From assembly GCA_037974335.1 (NCBI GenBank), contig CM075729.1, positions 92,356,592 through 92,420,591 on the forward strand: 64,000 nucleotides of DNA, read 5' to 3'. Each line of letters begins with the position of its first letter. Position 1 is the stretch's first letter. The notes under the pieces were generated by a model that saw nothing but the letters and a program-made list of their open reading frames with translations, ran no database searches and was not told where the DNA came from. Position numbers and translations under genes: made by a program. This stretch comes from Prionace glauca. Taxonomy: Eukaryota; Chordata; Chondrichthyes; Carcharhiniformes; Carcharhinidae. This document shows positions 11,675 to 21,837 of the stretch, in pieces.

Positions 11675-12320
11675 GTAGCTGGAAGTTGTATCAGTGGGGG
11701 AACATTTGGGTAACACTGATCATCATAAAGTTAACGATTTAGAGTCGTTATGGAAAAGAGGAAAGATCGATCAAGGGTAAAAGTTTTAAATTGAGGAAAG
11801 GTCAATTTCATTAAACTGGAATTTGCCAAAATGAACCAGAAACAGCGACTTGAAGGTAATCAGCGTCAGAGCAGTGGGAGGATATTTGAGCTGGAGATAG
11901 AAATATATTCACACAAAGCAATAGCATGGGATATTGCAAAAAGGATAACTGAGGAATGAATAGGGCTGGTTAGAAAGCAAAAAGGTAACTTGTGTGTGGA
12001 GGGGAAAGGCACAGAGATGGTTCTGAATGAACAATTTATATTAGATATTACAAATAAGAGGGACAAATCTGACATTTTATTTCAGGAGGAGAGAGATTGT
12101 GAAATAATTGATTGGATAATGTTAGTGAAAGAGGAGGTATGAATATACTTATCATTTTTGAAAGTGGAGAAATGCCCAGGCCCGGATGAAATGTATCCCA
12201 GGATGCGATGGGAAGCAGGAGAAGAAATAGCGGAGAGCCTGACCATTATTTTCCAATCCCCTCTCGCCACAGTTGTGGGGTGGGAGGACTGGAGAACGGG
12301 TAATGCTGTACCGCTGTTTA
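11675..12320 (+). mobile_element. Old CR1 LINE fragment in the Ig intron
   Basis: A decayed CR1 piece spanning the end of the endonuclease-RT linker to the start of reverse transcriptase. Readable words are the CPGPDEMYPR motif (near 12175), the AEEIAESLTIIFQS-like stretch and EDWRTGNAVPLF just before 12320. Many stops separate them. Confidence 0.7.
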
Positions 12321-12797
12321 AAATTAGAAGCTGATGGGATCCGAGGGGAAGTGACAAGGTGGGTTTCAAAGTAGTTCAGTGTCTGGGGGTAAAGGTTTGA
12401 CTTGAAGCTGGTTGAATCATTTTACAATGTTACTGAAATATTTGTAAAAAAATCACTACAAATTCAGCACTGAAATGGTTAAAATGGAGAAATTCCCAGG
12501 CCCGGGTGAAATGTATCCCAGGATGCGAAGTGAAGCAAGGGAAGAAATAGCAGAGACTCTGACCATTATTTTCCAATCCTCTCTGGCTACTGGTGTGGTG
12601 TGGGTGGACTGGAGGATGGATAATGCTTTTTAAAATTAAAAGCTGGTGAAATCCAAGGGAAAGTGGCACATTCGATTTCAAATTAGTTCAGTGTCTCAGG
12701 GTAAAGGTTTGATTTGTAGCTGGTTAAATCATTTTACAATGTTACTGAAACATTTGTAAAGAAGATGTCTCCAAATTCAGCACTGAAATGGTTAATA
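12163..12797 (+). repeat. Tandem duplication, two units of about 320 bp
   Basis: The unit 12163-12483 is repeated at 12484-12797. Each begins GTGGAGAAATGCCCAGG or ATGGAGAAATTCCCAGG (the CR1 GPD motif region) and ends CAGCACTGAAATGGTTAA. The second unit has lost some internal bases. The duplication lies in the J-C intron and arose after the LINE inserted. Confidence 0.85.
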
Positions 12798-13274
12798 GTG
12801 AGAGTATTTAAAGACACAGTGTCCCTTTAACAGAATGTTAACCAGTCAGGAAGCTGGAACTATTGCTCAGTCTGTCCGGGGGAAACAGGTTGAGCATCAA
12901 CAATCCTCAGATCACACACAGATCAGGAGAACTTTATCCCAGAACATTGGAGCAGACTTGGATCAACACACTTCACACAGGATTCCCATTGGCTGGTGTA
13001 GAAGCTTCTAGATTTCATTTCAAACCTTACTGCCCAGCACTGGGCTGAGGTCAAGGGTGAGGCTAGAATTAGTCTCAGTGTCCAGGGGTCAGACAGGGTC
13101 ACTGCTCCGAATGACCCCATGACCCTTGGAGGGTGCGAGTGTGCGGACAATGGGCGAGGATCACGAATCCCCAAGCTCAAAGACAGAATTACATTTCTAT
13201 AGCACCTGTCACCACCATCTCAGGAGTGGGATTTGAAGCATCAGTCTGTTTCTGTGGATTCTCTGCTGCTTTCA

Positions 13275-14165
13275 GTTCAATGAAGAGTGCAGGAGGACAT
13301 GGTAGGAGCAACAACAGACAGACTGAAAAATGAGGTGTTAACCTGGTGAAGCTACAACACAGAGACTGTGTACCAAACAGCAGAAGCAGCAAGTGATAGA
13401 CAGAGTTAAACCATCCCACAGCCAATGGATCAGATCTAAGCTCTGCAGTCCTGTCACATCCAGCCGTGAATGGTGGTGGACAATTAAACAACTCACTGGA
13501 GGAGGAGGCACCGCAAATATCCCCATCCTCAATGATGGAGGAACCCAGCACATCAGTACAAAAGATAAGGCTGTCAAATTTGCAACAACGTTTAGCCACA
13601 AGTGCCGAGTGGATGATCCATCTCGACCTCGTCCGGGTGTCCTGCAGACTAGTGCTCCAGAACATTCCATGCCCTTGGCCAAGCTGTTCCAGTGCAGGTA
13701 CAACATTGGCATCAATCTGGCAATGTGGGAAATTCCCTGGTTATGAATTGTCCACATAAAACAAATCTAATCTGCACAATACCCGTCCCTTCAGTCTAAT
13801 CTTGATTGTTAGCAATGTGATCTGAACATATCTACAGCGATATCAAACAGCACTTACTCTGCAATAACCTGCCCATTGACCCTGACTCTGGGTTCCAGCA
13901 GGGTCACTCAGGAACTGTTTGCCTTGGTCCATGTTTGCCTTTGTCCATGTTTGCCTTTGTCCATGTTTGCCTTGGTTCAAACATGGACAAAAGAGCTGAA
14001 CTCCAGAGGTGAGGTGAGAGTAACTGCCCTTAATGTCTCGGCAGCATTTGACCAAGTGTGGTATCAAGGAGGCCAAGCAAAACTGGAATCGATGGGAATT
14101 AGGGAGGAAACTCTCCTCTGCTTGGAGTTATACCTGGCACAAAGGAAGACGTTTGTTGTTTGGGG
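13275..14165 (+). mobile_element. LINE B fragment in the Ig intron
   Basis: Middle part of LINE B: the linker and early reverse-transcriptase segment, with WWTIKQLTGGGG (about 13470) and VQTWTKELNSRGEVRVTALNVSAAFDQVW (13975-14065). It matches, in the opposite direction, 32803-33540. A short run of three CATGTTTGCCTTTGTC units at 13926-13980 is inserted in the protein-like part. Confidence 0.78.
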
Positions 14166-14699
14166 TTTAACTCTACAATCTGTATTAATGAGCTGGATGA
14201 CGGGAATGAGAGGATTGTCACTAAATTTGCTGATGATAAATTTATGAGTAGAAATGCAAGTTGTGAGGAGGATACCGAGTCTGAAAAGGAATAGAGATAG
14301 GTTCAGTGAGTGGGAAAACATTGACAGTTGGAGAATAATGCGGGAAAATGTGAGGTTGTCCACTTTGGAAGGAGGATAGAGCAGAATACTAGTAAACTGG
14401 AGAAATTCTATCAAGTGATCTGGGTGTCTTTGCATCCAAGAACGGCAAGAAATTAGGCAAATGGAATGTTGTTCTTCATCCCAATGAGGATGAGTTAAAA
14501 AGTAGGGATGTCTTACTACAGCTGTACAGCATGTTGGAAAGATCACACCTGGAATATTGTCGACACTTTTGGTCTCCTTACCCAAGTAAGAATATAGTAC
14601 CATTGGAAAGAGCTTAGAGCAGGTTCACTAGGCTGATTTCACCGAGTAAGGGATTGTCTTATAAGGAAAGCTTGAGCAGGTAGGGCTGATACTCATCAA
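14166..14699 (+). mobile_element. LINE C fragment, decayed
   Basis: Readable RT pieces: the INELDDGNERI-like and KFADD-region at about 14185-14245, GKCEVVHFGRRI near 14345, and LLQLYSMLERSHLEYC near 14515. Stops and shifts are frequent. It ends where the next LINE begins. Confidence 0.7.
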
Positions 14700-16813
14700 A
14701 GTAGTACTGGTGGGAATGAGAATAATAGCTCATTAGGCACTGGGATCGGGAGCGAGTTGTGTGTCAGGGTAGGTTTGGTTGAAAGGAAAATTATCAGGGG
14801 AAATGAGGATCCGAGTGGGCCTGGAGGGTTGGATTGCATCTGTTTTAATGCGAGGAGTGTAATGGGTAAAACAGATGAGCTTAGGGCCTTGATGTTCGTG
14901 AGGAATTTAGATGTGGTGGCAGTGATGGAGACGTGGTTAAAGGAAGGGCAGGACTGGCAGCTGAATGTTCCTGGGTATAAGTGTTTTAGGTGTGACAGAG
15001 GAGGGTTGAAGAGAGGTGGTGGGGTGGCATTGTTAGTAAAGGAGCACATCACAACAATGTAGAGGGAGGAGTTAGGGATCGAGTCGCTGTGGGTGGAGTT
15101 GAGGAATAAAAAGGGAGCGATTACTATGCTAGGGGTATACTATAGGCCACCCAACAGGGCAGTGGAGGAAGGTATTTGTAAAGACATTTTAGATAGGTGC
15201 AGAAAGAATAAGGTGGTTGTAGTGGGTGACTTTAATCTTCCTGGAGTGGGTTGGAAGGTGCCTAGAGCTGGGGATACAGATGGGGAGGAGTTTGTAAAAT
15301 GTGTGCTGGAAGGGTCCTTGGAGCCCGACTAGGGAGGGGGCTGTACTGGATTTAGTTTTGGGTAATGAGCCGGGTCAGGTGGTTGAGGTTGCAGTCGGAG
15401 AACTTGTGGCTAACAGTGACCACAAGTCTGTCTACTCTAGGATAAAAATGGAAAAGGATGAGTGCTGTCCGAAGGGGAGGGTGCTGAACTGGGGGAAGGC
15501 GAGCTATAGCCGGATTAGGAGGGAGCTGAAGGAGCTCCCTGATTGGGAGGGGTTGTTAGCGGGCAAGTCCACAGTTGGCAAGTGGGAGGCTTTCAAGGGC
15601 AAACTGATAATGTTGCAGGAAAGACATGTGCCGGCAAAGAGGAAGGATGGGAAAGGCAGGATTAGAGAGCCCTGGATTACAGGGAATATTAAGGACTTGG
15701 TCAGGAAGAAGAGAGCGGCATATGTTAGGTCTAAACATAAGAACATAACATAAGAACATAAGAAATAGGAGCAGGAGTAGGCCATCTAGCCCTTCGAGCC
15801 TGCCCCGCCATTCAATAAGATCATGGCTGATCTGTCGTGTCTCAGTTCCACATTCCTGCCCTCTCCCCATAACCCTTAATCCCCTCGCTTATCAAAAACC
15901 CATCAACCCACGTCTTAAAAATATTTAGCGAGGCAGCCTCCACCACTTCAACAGGCAGGGAATTCCAGAGATTCGCCACTCTTTGAGTGAAGAAGTTCCT
16001 CCTCAACTCCGTCAACTGGGAACGGAGAGAGCGCTGGAGGAATATAGAGAGAGCAGGAGGGAGCTAAAAAGGGGAGTTAGAAGGGCGAAAAGGGGGCATG
16101 AAATGGCTTTGGCTGATAGGATTAAGGAAAATCCAAAGGCATTTTACAACTTTATTAGGAACAAGAGGGTGGTTAGAGGGAAAATAGGTCCTCTTAGGGA
16201 CAAAGGAGGGGAGCTATGTATCGAGTCTGAGGGAATGGGGGAGATGAATACTTTGTGTCGGTATTCACGAAGGAGAGGGGTTTGGTGTCTTGTAATGTCT
16301 TGGAGGGAGCTGTAGATCAGTTGAAGAAGATATCCATTACGAGGGAGGAAGTGTTAGGGTTTTTAGGGAGCATAAAAACAGATAAAGCTCTGGGGCCTGA
16401 TGGCATTTATCCCAGGCTGCTTAGGGAGGTGAAAGATGAAATTGCTGGGCCTCTGACGCAAATCTTTGTCTCTTCTTTGGACACAGGTGAGGTCCCAGAG
16501 GACTGGAAGGTAGCAAATGTGGTACCGCTGTTTAAAAAAGGCAGTAGGGATAATCCTGGTAATTATAAACCAGTGAGTTTGACATCGGTGGTAGGAAAAT
16601 TATTGTAAAAAATTCTTAGGGATAGGATGTATAAGCATTTGGAACGTTGCGATCTGATTAGGGATACGCAGCATGGCTTTGTTCAGGGGAGGTCTTGCCT
16701 TACGAATCTGGTAGAATTTTTTGAGGAGGTGACAAAAACGGTTGACGATGGGCGAGCCGTTGATGTGATCTATATGGACTTCAGTAAGGCGTTTGACAAA
16801 GTCCCTCACGGTA
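14700..16813 (+). mobile_element. LINE D, endonuclease and first half of reverse transcriptase
   Basis: Group D CR1, 5' part. The apurinic-type endonuclease is clear: CFNARSVMGKTDEL (14850), the catalytic glutamate in MET-WL (about 14930), GVYYRPPNRA (15135), GDFNLPGVGW (15225) and the SDHKSV histidine (15418). The reverse transcriptase begins with [41 protein letters not shown] and stops right after [20 protein letters not shown] copy is inserted at 15741-16008. Frame breaks include a stop at about 15062 and another after VGKLL (16606). The second half of RT follows in the opposite direction. Confidence 0.9.
15741..16008 (-). mobile_element. LINE C 3' end inserted in LINE D
   Basis: The reverse complement has the group C end: ATTGAATGGCGGGGCAGGC, GGCCTACTCCTGCTCC and repeats of TTATGTTC. 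It covers only the last 40 or so codons of RT (FFTQRV region) and the 3' UTR, and interrupts the endonuclease-RT linker of LINE D. Confidence 0.9.
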
Positions 16814-17580
16814 GCGCGTTCCAGACCCCCACAACTCTCTGCGTAAAGAACCTTCTTCTCACCTCCAAATTATACCTCTCCCCCCTCACCCTTAAATGAT
16901 GACCTCTCGTGTTCGTACCCAGTCTAGGGAGCAGTCTCTCACTATTAACTCTATCTATTCCCTTCAGTATCTTATATACTTCTATCATGTCTCCTCTCAA
17001 TCTCCGTCTTTCCAAGGAGAATAGTCCCAGTTTCTTCAACCTCTCCTCGTAACCTAGTCCCCCCATGCCAGGCAACATCCTGGTAAACCTCCTCTGCACC
17101 CTTTCCAGAGACTCCACGTCCTTCCGGTAGTAAGGTGACCAGAACTGGACGCAGTACTCCAAATGCGGTCTAACCAACGTTATGTACAACTGAAGCATTA
17201 GACGGCAGCTTTTATACTCTATGCCCCTTCCTATAAAGGCTAACATCCCATAAGCCTTCCTAACAGCCTTCTCCACTTGTGACTCAACCTTCATGGATTT
17301 GTGAACCTGCACTCCCAGGTCCCTCTGTATGTCTATACTCCTAATCGGCCTCCCTTTAATCACATAGCTCCTCTCTGCATTATTCCGTCCAAAATGCATC
17401 ACCTCGCATTTGTCAGGATTAAATGCCATCTGCCACCTATCTGCCCACTGCACCAACCTATCTATATCCTGTTGTATCACTTGACAATCCAGTTCCGTAC
17501 CCGCCAATCCTGCCATCTTGGTGTCATCAGCAAACTTGCTGATCACACCACCTACGCCCTCTTCCAAGTCATTTATGTAG
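16814..17580 (-). mobile_element. LINE D, second half of reverse transcriptase, inverted
   Basis: An open - strand frame of about 253 residues (17567-16809) runs from [16 protein letters not shown] (catalytic FADD) to FFTQRVVGVWNALP. It continues the reading direction opposite to the adjacent + strand half, missing about 60 codons between the two and lacking the 3' end. No tail is present. The arrangement is not that of a standard 5' inversion; a later inversion of part of one element, or two independent copies meeting, would explain it. Confidence 0.88.
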
Positions 17581-17880
17581 ACCAGGAATCAGTCTGGTAA
17601 ACCTTTGCTGTGCTCCCTCTGTTGCAAGAACATCCTTCCTCAGAGAAGGAGACCAAAACTGCGAACAATATTCCCAGTGTGGCCTCACCAAGGTTCTGTA
17701 TAACTGCAGCAATGATGTGGAGATGGCAGCATTGGACACCCCAGTCCAACACTGGCATCTCCATATCATGGCTACCATCGACACTGTGGCTCCAAGTGGA
17801 GAGAATCTCCAAGGAGATTGCGCATATCGACATCTTACTGTAACTGCAATAAGACAGATATGAGGAACCATTTCCCTTAA
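17581..17880 (-). mobile_element. LINE C fragment and hairpin-forming repeat
   Basis: 17581-17712 is a - strand LINE C piece (LLQLYRTLVRPHWEYCSQFWSP). At 17714-17770 GATGTGGAGATGGCAGCATT is followed after a short gap by TCCAACACTGGCATCTCCAT, its near reverse complement; this looks like two ends of one interspersed repeat placed head to head. 17771-17880 is unassigned. Confidence 0.65.
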
Positions 17881-18420
17881 TTATAGAGACAGCACATTTT
17901 GAGAGTCTTGAGGGAAATATTTTCACCCAGAGGGTGTTGGGAATCTGGAACTCACTGCCTGAAAGGGTGGTGGAGGTGGGAACCTTTGCAACATTTAAGA
18001 TACATTTAGATGAGCACGTGAAATTCCAAAGCATACAAGGCAACGGTATCAAGCGCTGGAAAATGGTTAGTGTACGTTTAAACTGGGCATCTGACGGGCA
18101 ACATGACAGCTCAGTGACTATCACTGTTTGCTGTGCAGACACATGGATTTGGGCCGGTGTCTGTGGGAGTTTGCACATTCTCCCCATGATTGCGTGGGTT
18201 TTCTCCGGGTGCTCCGGTTTCCTCCCACATCCCAAAAACGTGCTCTTAGGCTGACAGGTGTAATAAATTGTCCCTAAATTAGTCTTCCCTCAATCTTCTC
18301 CAATAGGTGTAGACAAAGGTCATGGGTAGAGGAGGGCACTCATAATGTTAAAATGGCGGTGTGGGCTCGTTGGGCCGAAGGGCCTGTTTCCCGTGCTGTG
18401 TTGTTCTTTGTTCTAGAATA
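17881..18420 (+). mobile_element. CR1 3' end followed by LINE D-type tail
   Basis: 17885-18065 is the end of a CR1 RT (NIFTQRVLGIWNSLPERVVEV-like, then a FKIHLDEH stretch). From about 18070 the sequence is the same V-SINE-like 3' segment found in both complete LINE D 3' ends (GGCAACATGACAGCTCAGTG, CTCCGGGTGCTCCGGTTTCC, GGGCCGAAGGGCCTGT, TTGTTCTTTGTTCT). Confidence 0.75.
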
Positions 18421-18439
18421 GATAGGTGCATGGTGGCTG

Positions 18440-18575
18440 GCACAGACATGGAATCACAGAATCCTGAAAGTGCATGCAGAGTCCATTCCGTCCATCGAGT
18501 CTGCATTGACTCTTACCCATAACCCCATGTTTTTAGCTCACTAATCCCCTTAACCTTTCAGAATTGTATAGGTTT
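18440..18575 (-). mobile_element. SINE tail fragment
   Basis: Contains the AATCACAGAATCCTGAAAG / CCATCGAGTCTGCATTGAC block, which is the reverse complement of the conserved V-SINE 3' region. Too short to type further. Confidence 0.5.
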
Positions 18576-18579
18576 CTCT

Positions 18580-19560
18580 GAGTTTCCCCCCTCATTCTTC
18601 TAAACTCCAGTGAATATAAACTTTAAATAATTCAATCTCTCCTCATATATCAGTCCCACTATCGCAGAATTCAGTCTGATAAACCTGTTCTACACTCCAT
18701 ATAAAGCAAGAACATCACTCCTCAGATAAGGAGAACGAAACTGTGCACAATATTCCCAGTGTGACCTCACCAAGGCCCTGTATAACTGCAACAATACAGA
18801 ATTGTGAAGATGTGGAAACATGGACACTGAAACATAGATGATAGGAACAGGAGGAGGCCATTTGGCCCTTTGAGCCGGCTCCACCTTTCATTACGATCAT
18901 GGCTGATCATCCAACTCAATAACCTAATTCTGCTTTTTCCCCATAACTTTTGATCCCATTCACCCCAAGTGCCATATCCAGTCACCTCCTGAATACATTC
19001 AATGTTTTGGCATCAACTACTTCCTGTGGTAATGAATTCCACAGGCTTATCACTTTTTGGGTGAAGAAATGTCTCCTCACCTCCCTCCTAAATGGTCCAC
19101 CCTGAATCCTCAGGCTGCGACTGGTTCTGGACTCTCTAACCATCGGGAACATTCTCCCTGTATCTATCCTGTCCAGACCTGTTAGAATTTTATAAGCCTC
19201 TATGAGATACCCCCTCATTTGCCTGGACTCCAGCGAAAATAATCCTAACCTCGTCAATCTCTCCTCACACATCAGTCCCACCGTCCTCAGAATTAGCCTG
19301 CCCTTCCTCGAGAGCAAGAACATCCTTCCTCAGAAATGGAGACCAAAACTGCGCATAATACTCGAGGTGTGGCTCACCAAGGCCCTGTATGTTTGCAACA
19401 ACACATTTCTGCTCCTGTTCTCGAAACCTCTCACAGTGAAGGCCAACGTGCCATTTGCCTTCTTTACTGTCTACTGTACCTGCATCCTTACCGACAGTAA
19501 TTGGTGCACAAGGACACCCAGGTCCCGCTGCACACTCCCCTCTATCAATTTACAGCCACA
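18580..19560 (-). mobile_element. Two adjacent LINE C fragments
   Basis: 18580-18815 is an RT piece (LLQLYRALVRSHWEYCAQF). 18826-19560 is a separate copy with its own 3' end at the left (GGAACAGGAGGAGGCCATTTGG, read reversed as the group C tail) and RT words FFTQKVISLWNSLPQEVVDA, TRLGLFSLESRQMRGYLIEAYK to the right. Both carry breaks. Confidence 0.8.
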
Positions 19561-19905
19561 GAGACATAAAGTAGATACAAAGAAATTTTTCCCCTTTTAG
19601 CAGAAGATTCAATAACTGAGGGGCAACGAATTTAATTTTAGAAGCAGAAGATTTTGAGGGATTGGAGGAACACCTTTTCACCCAGAGGATGGGTGGGAAT
19701 CTGGAACTCACTGCCTGAAAGGGTGGTAGAGGCAGGAGTTCATTCAAGTAGCATTTAGATAAGCACTTGAAATTCCAAAGCATACAAGGCTACGGACCAA
19801 GTGCTGGAAAATGGGAAGAGAATATGTCAGTGCTTGATGACCAGCAGAGAACAGATGGGCTGAAGGGCCTCTTTGTGTTCTGTAAAGCTCTATGACACGA
19901 TGACT
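19561..19905 (+). mobile_element. CR1 3' end fragment
   Basis: Last codons of a CR1 RT (HLFTQRM-GWESGTHCLKGW in shifted frames) and 3' UTR with GATGGGCTGAAGGGCCTCTTTGTGTTCTG. It belongs to the same group as 17885-18065, sharing GAAATTCCAAAGCATACAAGG. Confidence 0.75.
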
Positions 19906-20070
19906 GAGCCAAGATGGCCGAGAATGTAAAGTGACCACCTTCTGGAAAATTCCAATGTGGATTATATTTGACTGACCAGACCCGAGAGAAGATGGAATTT
20001 CACACCTGAATGGTGTCAGGGACTTCTTCAAACAGGAAACAGAAATGCAGGTGGAAAAAAAGCCTAAAAC

Positions 20071-20212
20071 TGAACTTTAATCTCCTGTGGTTGTGGAGAC
20101 AATGGAGACTGATTGTCACATCTCAGCAGAATCCAAAACCCATCTCCTGTTGAGTTATATCCCAGAATGTGGAAATGGTCTGAATTCAAAGTAAACTGAT
20201 CCTGGGGTGAAA
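20071..20212 (-). repeat. Inverted repeat arm 2 (pairs with 10209-10349)
   Basis: Reverse complement of 10209-10349, about 142 bases, as described there. It lies inside the J-C intron. Confidence 0.8.
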
Positions 20213-21470
20213 GACATGTTTGTTTGTTACATTTCAGGAAACAACAGGGAAATGGGTTAAAAATCCAAATGTATCCCTGAGCTGTGTGTACTGGTGCTGG
20301 GGTGACAGAATGTGACTGACACAGAAACAAGGAGACACAGCCCAGTCACCCCAGCAAAAGACAAACAGACAAAGGATTTCTCTGTGTCACTGGGGGAAAG
20401 TTCAGCAGATGTCACCATCGAAAGGAAAGTGGACAGTGATCCAACAACCCTGCAGAACCCAGAGTCTCCAAACTAACTGCTAAAATACCAAAGGCAGCTC
20501 TACCACAATCACTTAACTTAATGGCTGCAACATCCCACCCTCCACACTCACTGACAAGACAAAGACAGATTTATATTTTTAAACTTCTATCCGGACTTTT
20601 ATCTTTTCATTTCGAGTCAGTGCATGAATGTGTGCGTTTCACATGTTTATTATTTTCTCAGCTATTTAGTAACTAATGAACTTATTCAAGAAAACCTGGT
20701 TAAAATAACTCTTAAAAAATTAAAAGAGGCGGCACGTAGATATAGTGATTAGCAATGCTGCCATTACTCCTCACCCAGAGGAAAACAAAATTGGAATCCC
20801 GTTCAGGAAGTTAACAAATGAGGGAGCCAGTCTGAGGACTGGTCACAACATGTACATAGCAAGATCCCACACACAGCAATGAGAACAATCAGCATTGGAT
20901 CCGGGATAAATGTCGGATTGAACTCATCCCAAAGAGAAAGTAACAGAGAGTCTCCCCAAAAGCCTGGAAAACTGAAGCCACTGGATTGTGAGCCCTGCTG
21001 TGGCTGTTTGTCATCAGAACTTCAGCAAGAGATAAGCAGGGAGTGGAGAGAGCAGAGTGAAAGCTGGGGCAGGTGGCACCTCGGTGTCTGACTGTGCTGC
21101 TGCTGTGATCAGTTATATCAGAGAGTGAGACAGAGAGTTCAACTTCACATCAAACTCTGCCTGTGTGTATCACACTGAGACTGACAGGAGTCTAGAGAGT
21201 GATTTCACTCCATGCTGCAGGAATGTGAACACAGTCTGCAAACGTCCAGATCTCCTCCACACGGTGGGTAAAAGCTGCTTACTTATATCTTGCTGCTTAA
21301 AGGGGGGAATGGAAGGAAAGAAATACAGCTGGACTCCCTGTTCTACACAGTGTTCTTCAATCAACCATTTCATTGACTGCAGCTTCCTCACTAACACCTT
21401 CAACTCTTCAGTATTTGTGTTTGAGAAAGTTTCAGCATTGAAAGGGTTAATAACAGAGGATTGGGCTTTA
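20213..21470. other. J-proximal part of the J-C intron, unassigned
   Basis: No LINE or SINE recognised, in contrast to the rest of the intron. Open frames on both strands (for example 20879-21091, 21165-21518) have no recognisable domain and lie in intron sequence. Confidence 0.45.
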
Positions 21471-21475
21471 CTTAC

Positions 21476-21510
21476 TCAGTCTGAGTTTGGTTCCTTTACC
21501 AAACGTAAAG
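21476..21510 (-). CDS. Immunoglobulin light-chain J segment
   Basis: A 35-base joining segment. Its frame gives FTFGKGTKLRL with the diagnostic FGxGT bulge motif of light-chain J segments, ending in a single base A before a GTAAGT splice donor. That leaves phase 1, which the C exon completes (A+CC). Upstream, directly abutting it, is a 23-spacer recombination signal. It is the only J I could find between V and C. The first base C is outside the FTFG reading frame, so an untrimmed end-to-end join to the V (which ends on a whole codon) would be out of frame; functional joins need base loss or addition at the junction. Confidence 0.95.
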
Positions 21511-21549
21511 CACATTGACAGCTTCCAGTGGAGGAGCTGTACAAAAACC
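21511..21549 (-). other. J recombination signal, 23-bp spacer
   Basis: Read on the - strand: nonamer GGTTTTTGT (21549-21541, the consensus), a spacer of exactly 23 bases (21540-21518), heptamer CAATGTG (21517-21511) next to the J. The heptamer differs from CACTGTG at its third base, on the side away from... the spacer-proximal half is intact except that base. RAG recombinase would pair it with the V 12-spacer signal under the 12/23 rule. Confidence 0.94.
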
Positions 21550-21574
21550 TCTGTCTCTGACTCACTCACTCACT

Positions 21575-21645
21575 CATCTTTCTCTCTCACTCTTTCTCTC
21601 TCACTCTTTCTCTCTCACTCTTTCTCTCTCTCTGTTTCTCTCAAT
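21575..21645. repeat. CT-rich simple repeat
   Basis: Repeats of TCTCTCACTCTTTC just upstream of the J recombination signal (on the - strand). Confidence 0.9.
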
Positions 21646-21837
21646 ATCTCTGTGTTTTGTTGGGAGAGTTGAGAATTCTAATTTGAGATGATAAATCTTT
21701 CAGCTGCTCTTCATATGTGGACATGGAGAGTAAGAGGGAAACTCGAGGCCTTCAGCGAGCGGTGGACACCACAGGGACTGGAGTGTGTAGTGGACAGTGC
21801 AAATAATTTGTCCAGTTTCCTTTTCTTGTGTTCATTA

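Larger units (their letters stand above)
11475..21475 (-). other. J-C intron, about 10 kb
   Basis: The intron joins the J donor (GTAAGT at 21475-21470) to the C acceptor at 11475-11476. Phases agree: J leaves one base (A) and C supplies CC. Most of its length is LINE and SINE pieces listed separately. Stretches without repeats I could assign are 11480-11675, 12800-13270, 19900-20070 and 20215-21470; any enhancer would have to be there, but I see no motif I can defend. Confidence 0.85.

Noticed and set aside
20071-20340. Possible extra Ig exon in the intron
   Set aside because: The open frame matches only the dispersed inverted repeat also found at 10209; no Ig motifs.
11500-21470. A second J or V segment in the intron
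   Set aside because: I looked for FGxGT with a flanking nonamer/heptamer and for YYC with CACAGTG; only the J at 21476 and the V at 23265 qualify.
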